DNA from: Algoriphagus yeomjeoni
GTDB lineage: Bacteria > Bacteroidota > Bacteroidia > Cytophagales > Cyclobacteriaceae
Assembly: GCF_003259505.1 (NCBI RefSeq)
Contig: NZ_QLLK01000008.1
Location: 1-64,000, forward strand
Reading direction: 5' to 3'
Length of the DNA stretch: 64,000 nucleotides
Part shown: positions 11,601 to 26,600 of the stretch, piece by piece
Numbering within the stretch: position 1 is the stretch's first letter
How the letters are laid out: each line of letters opens with the position of its first letter
The notes under the pieces: model-generated
The model's database searches: none
Seen by the model: only the letters and a program-made list of their open reading frames with translations
Told to the model about the DNA's origin: nothing
Program-made: the position numbers and the translations under genes

Positions 11601-14600
11601 GCTATACTCAGTGCTGCCATCGCAAACAAGCCCATAGCTGCGATCAAAATTGCAATGCAAGCCGCCAAGAAGACCATTTTCCCAAGTCGCTCATCTGCAA
11701 CATATTCTTTCTGAACAGCCTCATCCAGAAAACTAAAGCTGAAAGCTTCCAGTGGAAATACCTGCTCCCATTCGCTTTCAAGTAAAGTTCGGAATGCCTC
11801 AAAGTCAGTTCCATTCCCTTTCACAATTACCTTAGGGTTGGCAGCAGAATTAATCATCAGCATATTAATACCACTGAAAATAGTCTCTGGGCTTTTTGCT
11901 AAAACAATAGGCTCGATTTCCTTATACAGTGAATTGTGGTTGAAATCCTTCACTATGCCTACGATCTCATGATTGCCAATCCTAGTACTCGGTAGCATTT
12001 CGCCTAAGGGATCCTCCCAACCTAAAGCTTTGGCAAAGGTTTCGTTGATCAGTACTGCGCTGCTATCCGAGCCAGGTACCGGGTTCAAATCACGTCCTTT
12101 GGCAATCTCTAGCCCAAGCGTCTTCACATAATCCCCTCCTACAAAATTCAAACGGAAATTGAACTGCTCGTCTTCCGGTGTAGGAAACCCACCATCCCAA
12201 AAAGCATCATCTCCATAGGTAGCGATGGTAATGCCTGCAGATTGAACCTCCGACCTGCTGGCCAACGCTTGGCGGTATTTCTCTGCCTGGGCAAAACCAG
12301 CATTAATGGAAGTCACGAAACTGGTGCTCGGCACTTCTGGAACATCTACGATCACAACCATCTTTTGATCGAAACCCAAATCATAATCACGGATTGCCTC
12401 CATCTGATTTACCATGATCAGTGTAGAAGCGATCAGCAAAAAGGAAATAAAAAACTGAAATGCCACCAAGCCTTTTCGTAACGCCTGCTTTCCAAAACGG
12501 ATAGACAGATTACCTTTCAAGACTTTGATAGGCTTCAAACTGGACATAAAAAAAGCTGGATACGCGCCTGCCATGGCCGTGATCAAAACAACCAAGCCAA
12601 GGATTATTGCTATTTGCGTAGTCCCATAAACCAAATCAAGTTGCTTTTCAAATAAATCATTGAAAGTAGGTAAAAGCAATTCTGCTAATAATAACCCCAA
12701 GACTAAAGCAGCTATAGTCGTTAGAAATGCTTCCGTCAAAAACTGGAAAACCAACTGCCCAAAATCTGCCCCCATAGTCTTTCGAACGCCAACTTCTTTG
12801 GCACGGGTAGTAGATCGACCAATCGCCATAGTGGTGAAATTGATGCAGGCAATCAACAGGATCAAAAATGCAATTCCCGCCAAAATCCATAGCAGTGACG
12901 GTCTGGTGGACTCTACCATTCCTGAGTTCGGATTATCGGTCAGGTGCATCTCAGTGATTGGCTGTAGCGTAAACAGGTAGGATCCTTCCTCATATTCCTC
13001 GCCTAGCATTTTCTTCATCATCGCCTCCACACCGGCTTCTACCGCTTCCTTGGACTCTGGATCATTGAGTTTCAAATAGGTGTCGCCATAGACGTTAAAC
13101 CATGAATCCATACTCTCCTGATCGACGGTAAAAGCAAGATTTTCATCATTCATCAGCATTTCAAATTGAATGCTGGAATTCGCCGGCAAATCCTCCAGGA
13201 GCCCTGTCACCCTATACTCTTCATAGTTGTCGCCCATCCGCATCCGAATAGACTTCCCCATGGGATCACTATCACCAAAGAATTTCTCAGCGGTTTCCTC
13301 TGTAATTACAACACCGAATTTATCCTGTAAAACCCGCTCTTTAGTTCCCTGGAGCAGTTTGAAATTAAAAATCTCTAGAAAATCAGGACTTACAGTGAGG
13401 TATAGTTGATTTTGAGTGGTTTCCTCATCCAAATAGGCCTGTGCTGATCCTCCGACCATTCGCGTAGCCAGCGTCACCTGAGGAAACTCGGCAGCAAAAG
13501 TGGGAGCAGTTAGAAGAGGTGTAGAAAAGGAAGATTGCTTTTCACCCTCTTCGATCTGATGACGTTCTACTCGGAAAACCTGCTCATTCTCCTGATGGAA
13601 ATCATCAAAACTGCGCTCAAACTGTACGAAAAAGAATATGAGAATACTTACGCCCAAGCCAAGGGTCAGCCCGATCAAATTGATACCGGTGTGCAACTTG
13701 TTCTTGGACAAATTACGGATTGCGATTTTAAAATAGTTTTTCCACATAAAAGATGAATGCCAGATAAGTGTTACTAAATGAAGCTCATGATTTGGAATAA
13801 AGAAGCACTACCCCAAAAACATAGAATTTCACTTCTCCTTACCATCAAATTTCTGTGCCAGTAAAAAACTGGTAAAACAGGCTGAATTCACTTGATAAGC
13901 CATTCTATAGAAAAACCAATCGGACGATTTTGTCCGCTAGTGGGCAAAGTTTTTCAAACAGTATTCAATAGTTCCAGCGATCAGTTTCTGTATCGAGACG
14001 CTCCACAACGCAAAAATCTTTTTTGCTCTGCTAATCAAAATAAGGAATGATTAAGGCATTACTCATTAAGATTTTTACTTTTAACTTTTAGGCACTTTTC
14101 AACCCAACATCACCATGTCAAAAAAAGACTCGAATAGCTCAACAAAAAAGCTGAATATTTCTCAAGATAGAAGAGCTTTTTTGCAAAAAGGAACATTGGC
14201 GGCGATGGCCTTAGCACTAGGCACGGATATTATCCATGCCGCCAGCATGCCCGAAGGATACATTCCTGTGATGCTGCCGGCTGATTTTGACCCGATGAAA
14301 GGCAAAAGTGAAGGGATGATCATCCGTAATGAAAAGCCTTGGAACGTGGAGCCAGCACCTCATCTTCTGAATGATGCGATCACGCCTTTCTCAAGTATTT
14401 TCATCAGAAATAATGGGCTGATCCCAGAGGATGTAGATGCTGCAAAGTGGACTCTCACAATTGGTGGAGAGTCCGTAGTGAAGGAAAAAACTTATACACT
14501 CGAGGAGCTTAAAAAGAAATTCAAGTCCTACACGTACCAGCTCACTCTAGAATGTGGTGGGAATGGCCGAGCTGGCTTTTATCCTCCTGCCTCTGGAAAT

Positions 14601-17600
14601 CAATGGGAAGAAGGAGCCGTTTACTGCTCAGAATGGACCGGCGTGCGATTGAAGGACGTGTTGGCAGATGTAGGGATAAAACCCGATGCAGTCTATGTGG
14701 GATATTACGGAACTGACAAGCACCTCAATGGAGATCCAAACAAAGTCGTGATTTCCCGTGGCGCACCCATGGCAAAAGCCCTACAAGACGAAACACTATT
14801 AGCTTTTCAGCTTAATGGCAAGGACATTCCACTTCAGCATGGCTATCCGCTTCGATTGGTTTGTGGTGGCTGGCCAGCGTCTGTCTCAGGGAAATGGTTG
14901 AATAAACTCGTCGTTAGAAACCAAGTGCATGATGGGGAGAAAATGATGGGTGATGCCTATCGGGTTCCAAAATATCCAGTAGCTCCCGGTGATAAAGTAC
15001 CAGACGAAGACATGAAAATCATAGAATCCATGCCGGTGAAATCAATCATCACCTATCCTAAGTCAGGAGCTATGTTTAGTACTTCCAGAAAACTAAGCGT
15101 ACAAGGACACGCTTGGGCCGGAGAAAACGAAGTGAGTGCTATGGAGGTAAGCACAGATTTTGGCGCAACCTGGAAAAAATGCAGTTTGAAAAAGCCAGTC
15201 AATCGACTCGCTTGGCAGCAGTGGTCAATAGAATTGAGCTTTCCGCAGGCAGGTTATTATGAGATCTGGGCTAAAGCAACGGACGATCAAGGAATCTCGC
15301 AACCTATGGTCATTCCTGGTTGGAATCCAAAAGGCTACCTGAACAATGCCTGTCATAGAATCGCCGTAAAAGTAAGCTAAGCCATGAGCAAATCACATGA
15401 AAGAAACCCTTCTTCAACTCAAAAGGAAAAACGCAAACTATTTGATGGGCTGATCAAGTCTGTCGCAGGACTCGTGGCAGTAGTTGTAATCCTAATTGGA
15501 TTAGTTCTTTTATTGGTATTCCAACCTGAAATTTCTGCTAGGTTAAGCACTTTTACATCTGAAGAAAGCACAGAAAACCCTCAACCTCTGACAGATTTCT
15601 CTACCGAACTCGTGGATGGAAAAGATGTGGAAACTGGATTGCTGGCTGGTGATGGACTAGAACTGGTAAAAGCCCACTGCACTGCATGTCACTCCAGTGC
15701 GCTTATTCTCCAAAACCGCTTCACCCGGGAAGGATGGCACGAGAAAATTGTTTGGATGCAAGAGACTCAAGGGCTTTGGCCGCTTGGCGAAAACGAATCA
15801 ATTATCCTGGATTACCTAGCGGCTAATTATGCTCCAGAAGCGCCGCGAGGAAGACGAGTTCCACTTACAGATATTGAGTGGTATGAGCTGAAGGAGTAGT
15901 AAATGTTTATATGGCGGGTGACCTATGTCCGATGTCCGATGAAATCAGTAAAACATCACATCGTTTTGTTCCAAAAGCATCGCAAAAACCTCAAAGAATA
16001 TCAGTCAGCTTTGAGTTTTGTTCCTATTTTTTCCATCCAGCTAGTTCTATCTGAGACAACAAAATGATACTCTTGGCCATCTATTAGTGTTAAGCACATG
16101 CCATTATCAACGAACTTGGCTGCCTTTCTTGGAGTAGCCTCAAAAATCGTTTCATAAGAAATATCAGTTTGTCCCGTCTGGATATTGAGTGAATGAGACT
16201 TGAAAATCAACTTCTGATTTGTAAGGAAAAGCTTCCCTCCCACAGCTTCGGCTCCCTTAAAAAGATTTGCCGGTCCTTCCATTTCTATTTCCTCATCGGG
16301 ACTCAGTTCAGGATGTATAGACTTCCCTAGATTATTTCCCAACTTCTTAAAAATGTAAGGAAACCCAATGGTCATAAACAGTCCGAAGAATACACCTTGA
16401 AAAATCAAGCTACCCCATGGTATAGGTTCCCCGTCCATGAAATAATGGGTTAGAAAAAGAAGAAGAATGAAAATACATGCATTGGAAGCAAAAAGTGCAA
16501 GACGCTTTCTCCAGCTCCCTTGATTAATTTTAGTAACCATATTCAAATTAGTTACTCGTAATATTCACTTCCTCGCATCCCTCTTTATCTATCGTATAAG
16601 ACAGATTGATAATCTTCCAGTCACCCTCATTTTTAATAAGGGTAAAAACATCCACACCACAGTGCGAAAATTCTCCATTCAATCTAAACTCATACGGAAC
16701 CCACGCCATGGCCATTCCTTCATGGATTTTTATATCCATTGATTTGGCAGTTTCTAAGTAGGTATTCTTGGATTTAAGTGACTTCAGATCATCCTTGAAA
16801 AACCGCATTCGATGTCTGGCGGGACTTACTGTATTGTTCATCGTCCAGATTTGGCCTTCCATGAAAGCTACTTTTTTCAACAGTACAGTATCCTGCTTTT
16901 CTAAGGATTCAAAAAATTGATTCACTACAGTTTGTACCGAAGTAACTTCAGATCGATTAGTTTCCTGCGAAAAGCAATTTATACTGTTCAGGAGCAGGAG
17001 AATTACTAAACTACTTTTCATGGATTTGGATTTTTTTTTGTTCTAATGTAAGGACACTTGCCATAAAATGGAATTCATTAATAGCTCTATTGGAAGTATA
17101 AAACATTGAAAAAAAATCAATCTCCCTCATCCACAAATTCCAATAAGTCACCTGGCTGGCAGTCCAAAGCCTTACAAATAGCCTCTAGCGTACTAAAACG
17201 GATGGCTTTTGCTTTTCCAGTTTTTAAGATTGAAAGATTGGAAAGTGTCAAGTCAACCCGTTCAGAAAGCTCATTTAGAGACACTTTCCGCTTAGCCATG
17301 ACCACGTCAAGATTTACAATAATGGCCATACCCTAGACAGTTAACTCGTTTTCGTTTTGGATTTCTACGCCTTTGGCGAAAATAACTCCAATAACATACA
17401 CCACTGCAGCCATCAGGATAAAGGCTTGACTGTCCCCCCAGAATTGATCCAACACATCCAGAGAATAGCCATGATGTTCGAGGTTCTTAGCCGTTTGCCT
17501 CGCGATATAACTCAACAGCCCAATAGAAAATGTGTAGTAACTAATCTGCAAAATTTGCTTCGAGACCAATTCATTGAAGGGTTTTTGCAGATTAATTTCT

Positions 17601-20600
17601 GTCACCAACTTGATAACTATGTAAAATAGCACAGCTTTCAGTAAGGCAATGGAAAGGATAAAACTGTACATCCCAAAGAATGCCCATTTGCTTCGTTCAT
17701 AAATTTCGCTTAGATCCAGCTTTTGATAAAGCTTGGACACGAAGTCCGGATTGTATAAACTGAAAAAGAAATTCACAAGCAAGCCTCCTGCTTCTATACA
17801 AATGCCAACGAAGATGACCCAGGCAATAACCCTCAGCCCTTTGAAAATGAAAGTGTTTGTTTTTGACATAACTGTGATGGATATAATTATGTCACAAGAA
17901 TACTAATTATTTATTGTTATTCAATAAATATAAATTCTTTTTCGATAAATATTTAATGAAAAGCATCTAACAATTGAAATCACAGCATAAAAGCTCCGGT
18001 TTTTCTGAATTAATAAAAGTATCCCTCTTGAAAAGGAAATCAAGTGACTCTATTCTATTTCTTGCTACCCTGATTTCAGGTTGAAATTTACTTTCTTCAA
18101 ATGCATAAAGTGAAAGCAAAAAAGCGCCTTCGTTATTTTGAAACAGGAGGATGTAAAAAGAGTTAATCCTTTTTATATCAAATGGTTAAATGTTTCTTTT
18201 CAATAGTAAAATAAAAGATTGTTCCTTTACCTGGACTGGATTCAAGCCAAATTTTACCTCCCAGGAACTCCACATGCTTTTTAGCTATGGAAAGCCCTAT
18301 TCCTGTTCCATCGTATTCATTCCGGTTATGTAATCGTTGGAATAGGGTGAATATTTTATCATGGAATTCTGGATCAATTCCAATCCCATTGTCCTTGATA
18401 GAGAACGTCCATTCATCAGCTTGTTCAGTCGCATCTATTTCAATGTGAGGTGCTATTCCCGCCTTCGAATATTTTATCGCATTGTCCACTAGTGAGTGAA
18501 AAACTTGTGTAATACCAGCCTTGTAGGTGTAGATGGTAGGTAGTTCAGAAGCAGAAATCTTAACCGCTTTTTCGGAAATTATTTTTCTTCTCAGCTGTTT
18601 GAAGTCTGAAAGTATCATATTTAGATTCACTAGCTCCAAAGAGTCACTAGGCTTTCCTGCTCTTGAATAGTCCAATAAATCAAGGATAATTTGTTTCATT
18701 CGCTTGGCACCGTCAGAAGCAAAGTGAATATACTTGAGGGCTTTTTCATCCAACTGATCTTCATATTTGCGCTTGAGCTGATCCATAAAGCTGGATATCA
18801 TGCGCAGGGGTTCTTGTAGATCGTGAGAAGTGATAAAGGCAAATTGCTCCAATTCCTCATTGGAGCGCTCCAATTCCTTGGCATAGGTTTGCAGTGATTC
18901 GTTTAGCTCAACTAGCTGGTGTTCAAATTTCTTCCTTTCCGAAATATCCGTCATCGCACCTATCACCCGTATTACCTGACCTTGGCTGTTTCTAATAAAT
19001 GTGGCACGGTCAATTACAAATGCAAACGAGCCATCAGCTCTTAAAAATCGGTACTCTTCATACCAGCTAGTCAGCTTCGGGTCTTGCATATATTGTGCAA
19101 CTTTAGTTGCAATACGTTCCCTGTCACTTTCATGAATAAGTGATACCAAAAAATCAAATGAAGGTTTTGTCTCATCCATGTCATATCCGAACAACGTTTG
19201 AAAACCCCTCCCCCAAAAAAGGTCATTTTTCAGCACATCATAGTCCCAGATCGCATCGTTGGTAGCGTCGGTTACTTTTTCAAATCGTTCGTTGGCTTGA
19301 ATTAGCCGGATATCTGCTTCTTTTCTGAGCGTCACATCTTTGAAATAGACGGATAAGCCTTCTTCGGAAGGATAGACTGCTACTTCAAACCACTTGTTTA
19401 GCGTGGAATAATACTCCTCAAAGCTTACGTTCTCGCCCGTCTTCTGAGCCTTGTGATACTGCCGGTAAAAATCAGAATCAATGGCATCCGCATATTTTTC
19501 CCATATATATTCACCTATCATTTCCTCCCGCTTTCTGCCTAAAACCAGTTCAGCCTCCTTGTTCCAATAAGTAACAATCCAGTTCTTGTCCAGTGCAATG
19601 AACGCATCCCCGATACTTTCGAGAATATTATTTTTTTCTTCAAATGCTTGTTGCAAAGCTTCTGCCGCTTCCCTACGCCCATCTATATTTTTGAAATACG
19701 CTGAGACTCCTCCACTGGAAGGATAGGCATTTACTTCGTACCAGTTACCATTACCAGGGAAGAAGTATTCAAAGGATTCAGACTTTCCTGTCTGAGCTAC
19801 ACGTAAATATATTTCCTGAAGTGGGGTACCTATTGCAGCAGGAAATTCTTTCCAAATGTTTTTTCCTAAGACATTTTCACTTTTTCGATTCAGTAAGTTT
19901 TCCGACTCTTTATTGAAATAAGTGAAATTCCAATTTGAATCAACAGCATAAAAAGCATCTGAAATACTCCGCAATATTTCAGAAATATGCAGTTCAAGTG
20001 ATTTTGTAAAGTGTATGTCCTGAAAGCTGCCATAGATTTTAGTACACTTACCGTTTATCCGTTCACTTTTTCCAATTGCCCTGACCCAGCGTTCATCCCC
20101 TTTACTAGTGATCAGTAATAATTCTTCATCAAACTCGACTCCTTCATCAATTAAATCTGATAAAGCTTTTTTAATACGTTCATGACTCTCTTCAGTATAA
20201 AACTCAAGGCCTCCGGAAAGGCTTGTGTCATAGTCCTGATCCACTTCCAGAATTTCTTTAATCAACGGCGACCAGAACATTTTATCCCCTTCCTGAGACA
20301 ATAGATCCATTTCCCAACTGCCGATTCTCGCCATTTCAGAAGCCTGGCGGAGTAGCATTTCATTCTTGACCTCCTGCGTGACGTCGAGTAAAATAGAATT
20401 AAAAAGTATGCTGCCATCTGCCAAGAATACAGGTGTGCCGATACCCAGATGCGTTCGTAGCTCTCCTGTTGGCATCAGGTATTTCACGCGGGTTGACCAC
20501 TTGGAATTCGTTTCTATGGATTTGAAAATACTTGCTTTGGTTTCTTCAAAATCACCAGCTGCCTTTATCTGATCCCAAACTAAGTTTACATTTTCTAAAA

Positions 20601-23600
20601 CTTGCTCTGCTGTGAAGCCCCACAACTGCTCTACGGCTCCCGAGATATGCTTTAGTGCATCTGTCCCATCGGGATATATATAATACTGATATACTACACC
20701 GGGAATGTTGTCTGAAAGGGAAAGCAACCTTATTTCAGCTTCCTTGCGCTCGGTAATATCCTGTACACTTCCATAGATCTTTTTACACTGCCCAAGGTGC
20801 ATTTCTGCAGAACCAAAAACACTAACCCATTTTTCTTTTTTATTTTTGGTAACGATTACTGCTTCGTGATTAAAACTTGTGCCTTTTTCTGTGGATTCTT
20901 TTAGTTTAGCTTGTGCCATGGAGCGAAAATCTTCCCTATAAAAATTAAAATCAGTCTCTAGGTTTGGCCTATGATTTTCGCGATCTGTTTCTAAAATCTG
21001 ATGGGCAATTTCAGAAAAGTAGAGTTCATTTTTTTCTATATCAATTTCCCAGCTGCCAATTTTCGCCAGTTTTGATACCTGTTCCAGAAGTTCTTCGTTT
21101 TTGGCTTCTGCAGTCACATCCAAAATCACAGAATTAAATACGACTGTACCATCAGCCAAATAACTGGGCGATCCATAACCCAAATGAGTTTTCAATTCTC
21201 CGGTGGGTAGCACATATTTCCATTGGGCTGACCACTTAGATTTACTTACAACGGACTCTGAAATACTTTTTTGTACTTCTTCTAAATCACCACCAGCAGC
21301 AATTTGATTCCAAACCAGAAGATTATTTTCCATTACTTCCTCAGCAGAAAAGCCCCAAACTTCCTGAGAACCCTTGGTTACAGACTTTAAACGGTCTGTA
21401 CCATTTGGGTAAATGTTGTATTGAAAAACTACACCTGGTAGGTTATCAGCAAGCGATAACAGTCTAATTTCTGCTTCCTTTCGCTCATGGATATCCTGAA
21501 AACTGCCGTATAGACGCTGACATTTTCCATCGACCATCTCGGCATTCCCAATGACACGTACCCAAAGTTCTTTTTTGTTGACAGTCACCAATACCGCCTC
21601 ATAATCAATAGGTTCACCTTCTCTTATACATTTCTCCACATTGGCATCTACCAATGCCCTAAAATCCTCTCGATAAAAGTTAATGCCATTTACCAAATCG
21701 GGCACGAAGGAATTCGGATCAGTTTCATGCATTTGGTGCACTTCCTCTGACCAGTAGAGTGTTTGATTGATCATATCCACCTCCCAGCTTCCGATTTTGG
21801 CAAGCTTGCGGGACTGCCTATTCAACTCTCTCAGCTTCTTTTCTTCGGTAATGTTTTTTGCTGTGGCATAAATGAGCCCTTCTTCCACTGAGGAGTTGCC
21901 TATCCAATTCAGCCAGATTATTTCACCACTTTTTGTGATGTACCTGTTTTCGAACTTGAAGGTTTTTTTGCCTTTTGCTAACTGTGCAATCTCATTGATA
22001 GATATTTCATGATCCTCTGGATGTACAAAGTTTTCGCATGTTTGATACAGGATTTCATCTTCACTATAGCCCAGCAATTCATACCCTGCCTTGTTCATTT
22101 TCAGAAACCTCCCCTGAAAATCCACCAAACATAAAATATCTGGAATGGCTTGATATAAATGATTCAAGTCATTTTCCAACTTTTTCCGATTGATCTCAGA
22201 CCCGATAAAATCTTCAAACTGCGTAAATAGCTTAACATACTTTTCCAAGTGGGATAGTTCCCCTTGGGTAGCTACTACTAGCACTCCCACAATTTTTTCG
22301 TTGAAAAGCAGTGGAACGCCTAATGCATGTTGAATACCGGCTACCTGTGCGGCTTCTTTACGGACAAAATCATCTACTTTACTGATATCCTTCCAAAGTA
22401 AGGTGGACTTTAGACCCCAGACCATTCCGGGTAGTCCTTCGTCTTGAGTAAAGGTTCGAATCTCCTTACTGCATTCATAAAAAGTTTTAGCATTGGCAGA
22501 TCCTGAATTGCAAGCAACCAAGTGGATCTTATTGTATTCAATATTGGGTAACCAAATCTCTACAAAATCAAAATGCCCATAAGCGTTTATAGTTTCGCAA
22601 AGTGCCTCGGAGGAAGTGAGAAGATCATTTTCTGAAGAGAAATTCAAGCTAATTTTCACCAAAAGTGCTTTCTCCAGTTCCTTTTGTTTCTGCTCGGTAA
22701 CATCTCTTTCAATGGCAATCCAATGGGTATGCCTGCCATTTTCATCGGCTACCGGTGAAACGGTAAAATTAATCCAGAATTCTTCCCCGTTCTTTTTGTA
22801 GTTGATGGTGGTGATCTCGCATGACTCCCTATTGCGAAGTGCTTTATTTAATTTTTCCAGTTCAACTCGATCTGAATTTGGTCCTTGCAAAATTCGAGGT
22901 GACTTACCGACTACTTCTGCGGCTGTGTAGCCAGTCATTTTGGTAAAAGCCTCATTCACATAAATGATTCGCGGACCAGGTTCGTCAAGAGGTTCCGCTT
23001 CAGTAATTAAAACCGCATCATTGGTATTTGTGATGACACTGCTAAGCAGTTTCAGCCGATATTCTTCCTCTTTTTGTTTGGTGATGTCTCTGGAAACAGC
23101 TATGATTTGCTTAACGGGTTCATCGGAATTACTTACAGGCGAGACCAATACATCCCACCATTTAGGGGTGCCTTTCACTGTGGGACAAAATGCAGTGAAT
23201 TGAGAAGTCTCTCCAGCCAAGGCTTTAGCTAAAGACGCATTTATTATAGCTTCATTTTCGCTGCCCCACAATTTAGACCAGGCTTTGTCCTTAAAATGGG
23301 AAAAGTCGTCAATCTCCATATGAGACAATCCATTGTAATTCATATACTGAAGGCAACCTTCGGTATCTATTACTTTTACGCAATCTGGACTACTTTCCAA
23401 TACAGTTCGGTTAAACAATTCACTGGCTTCAAGTTGCCTTTGCGCATTTACTTGATCAGTAATATCCCTCGAATTGGCTACTATACCATTCACAGCGGGA
23501 TTATCCATCATATTTGTCAAGACTGATTCAATCCATCGCCATTCATTCTTACCATCCCGTAATCTAAAAGGCTCTACTACAACCTTGTTTTCAATACTGA

Positions 23601-26600
23601 TCCGCTGCATGTACCCGGAAGCTCTCTCTTTGTCATCCGGATGGATGAAGTCAAATATCGTTTTGCCTTCAAACTCTTCTGGTGTAATCCCTAAGATGGA
23701 GGTAGTAGTAGGACTGGTATAGCTATATTTACCTTCGGTATCAATGATGCTGATCATGTCAGCACCTTCCTGCACCAAGGCTTTGAAGCGTTGCTCACTT
23801 TGAAGCAATAGCTCTTCTTGTTTGATTTTTTTCGTTACATCCTGACACACCACAAGCATGCATTGGCGGTCGTTGAAAACCAACTTATGTCCGTTGATTT
23901 CCATTTTGATGAGCGTACCGTTCTTTTTTTTGTGAATGAAAATTCCTATGTAGATATTTCCTTCAATGTTTTTTACAACTGTACGGGACTCCATGAGCTT
24001 GGGAATTTCCTCAGGTGGCCTCAAGTCTTTCAAAGTGAGGGTTAAAAATTCCTCTCTAGTATACCCATAATGCGCTATAGCTGCTTGGTTTACCTCCAAA
24101 ATTCCAAGCGTTTCATCGTCATAAATCCATGACGGAAGCGGGTTAAGGTTGAAAAAATTATTATTAAATTTCTCTGTTTCCATATTTTTCACTTATGAGC
24201 AGAAGCTTATATATGTAAAGCATAGCCAAAATACCTCAACTGTATTTACCTCTTCCTAAACCTACTGAAAACATTTGAAATATTTAACCGACTCCAAGCC
24301 AATCAAACCTTCTTAATCCAAATACAAAAGGCTACTACGGAAAATAAGAGACCGATTCAAAAACAATATGGTCTCTACAGTTTCAACGTTCCAGATAGAT
24401 TGAGACCTTTTCCTTAGAACTTGAAATTGTCACTATTCCGCTTGTAGGATATCACCAGGTAAATCTCAACAGAGAAACTCCTTGCCTCTCGATGTCTAGT
24501 TTTAGGATTGTTTCTCCTTTTTCGGTAGTAATCCACTTTGGCGAAGCTGCCAATTTTAATTGCCCAGCTTCTTCTAGTTGAGCTATTTGATCGGCTGTTG
24601 GGTTTTGTGGTGAGCCCATTTTCAACCAAAGTGCGTAGGAATTACTGTTTTTTTGATCAATGATGAAATGCTCCAGAAGCATCTTCCCTTTTACCAAGCC
24701 TTTGAGTCTCATCTCTACTGAAGTGGTATCGCCTATCTTAGTATTATCGTCATGATAGTTCCAAAGCATAATGCTGGCAGAATTTTCACTTTTAGTTGCC
24801 AGTGCATTGACATCTGTGCGCTCCCCTCTGACTCCACTTTCTATGATGCTGTTGTGGTCATAAGCTAAATCACCGCTTACTTCCACTCGATTCCCTCCCA
24901 TCATTCCAAACATCCGAAAGACATTTAATACAGGCTTATTCACTCCGTTTGTAGCCATGTCCCTGAATCCTGCGAACCAAGCCTGATTTTCAAATTCAAA
25001 ACCCCAGGTAACTGCTCCCAGTAAATTCACCCCATACTCATCTGCAAGAGCATATTTGCGGGCAAAAGATGCGGCTGTATAACTTGAATACATGGTGCCG
25101 TTTCTATAGGCATTGTGCGGATAATCTGCCTCTGAACAGGCAGCACATCCTTCAGGGTCTGATTCCCCGATGATGATCGGCAAATTTTTAAACTCTGGAT
25201 ACGAAGCAACAATTTCAAATCCTTTCTCAATATCATTCAATTGAGCGCCCATGTTCATTTGAACGATTCCATCTACTACTTTTGGACTACCCTTCGCATG
25301 AAAAGTGATAAAATCCAGAGGCGTTCCCTTCTTTCCAGTGGCATAATTTGTTCCTTCCTTGACATGATCAAGAAAAGTGGTAAGAAACTCAGCTGCCTTG
25401 TCCCAGCCTGGACCAGTGCCTTCCGGACCTCCAACTTTTGCCGTAGGCAAAGCCCGCTTGACAGCATCCGCAGAATAATCATAGAGCTTGATGTACTCTT
25501 CTGTAGTTCCCTGCCAGTATCCAATATTTGGTTCATTCCATAGTTCCCAATACCAACTCTCCACTTCTTCTTTTCCATAGCGGTCAATAGAATGCTTCAC
25601 CCATTGGAATACTAATTCGGCGAACTTCTCATAATCATTCGGTGGATAGGCCCAGCCTGTATAGATTTCTTCATACTTGGCACCTGGCTTCCAAAAATGC
25701 CGATAAGGCTCAGGCTTGCTGGAAAGCGCCTTGGGCATAAAGCCGATCTGAGCAAAAGGTTTCATACCTCGTTCTATGTAGGTGTCAAATATCTGATCAA
25801 TGACCGTCCAATCATAAACAGGATTGCCTTGCTCGTCTTCTGTGTAAACATTGGTAGATCCCCACTTCAAAGCTGCCCGTGGTCCTTCATCTGTCACCAA
25901 CAAGCTATGCGCTCTCACATAAACCGGCACTGGACTTAGCTCCGCGATTTCGCCGAGTAGCTTCTTCCCATCTTTCATATAGGTATAGTTGGGTTCGTCA
26001 TACCCCCACCAAGCCCAGACAGGGTTCATAGGTCCTTTTTCACTGGCAAAATCAACTTCAATCTCAATTGGATTATCTGCTGATTGGGCAGAAATTTCAC
26101 CGATAAAAGGTAGGAGAATACAGAGGACTGATAAAAATGTTTTGGAGATGGTCATGGTTGTTTTGGTTATTGGGGAATTACTCATTGCAATGCCAAGCTA
26201 AAAGCCGTAAGCTCTGACTATGTTACTTTCTTAAAAGTATCAGATTCAAGTGCCCTTTGCAAGAAGATCAAAAGCCTAAAAGATTGTTAGCGATTGTTAC
26301 GCTGCTGGTTATATTGTTTTTGAGACTTCAGCCAATATCCAAATTCCTTTCCGATTCCAATTGTTAGTTCGGAAAATGAGTCGAGTTGATAGTAGTTCAC
26401 AAAGAGCTCAACGTACTTAGTGAAAAATGTGACTTCACCTACAATTTCTGTCCGATTTCTATATAAAGCTACTTTTCCAGTTAGCAAGGTTCGTACAGGT
26501 ACAGTGTTAATCCAAGTTCCGAAACCAACCACCGGAGCGGAAAAATTGCTATTATCATCCAAAACTCGATCATCAAAGTTGAGGTTACTGTATCCGGCAG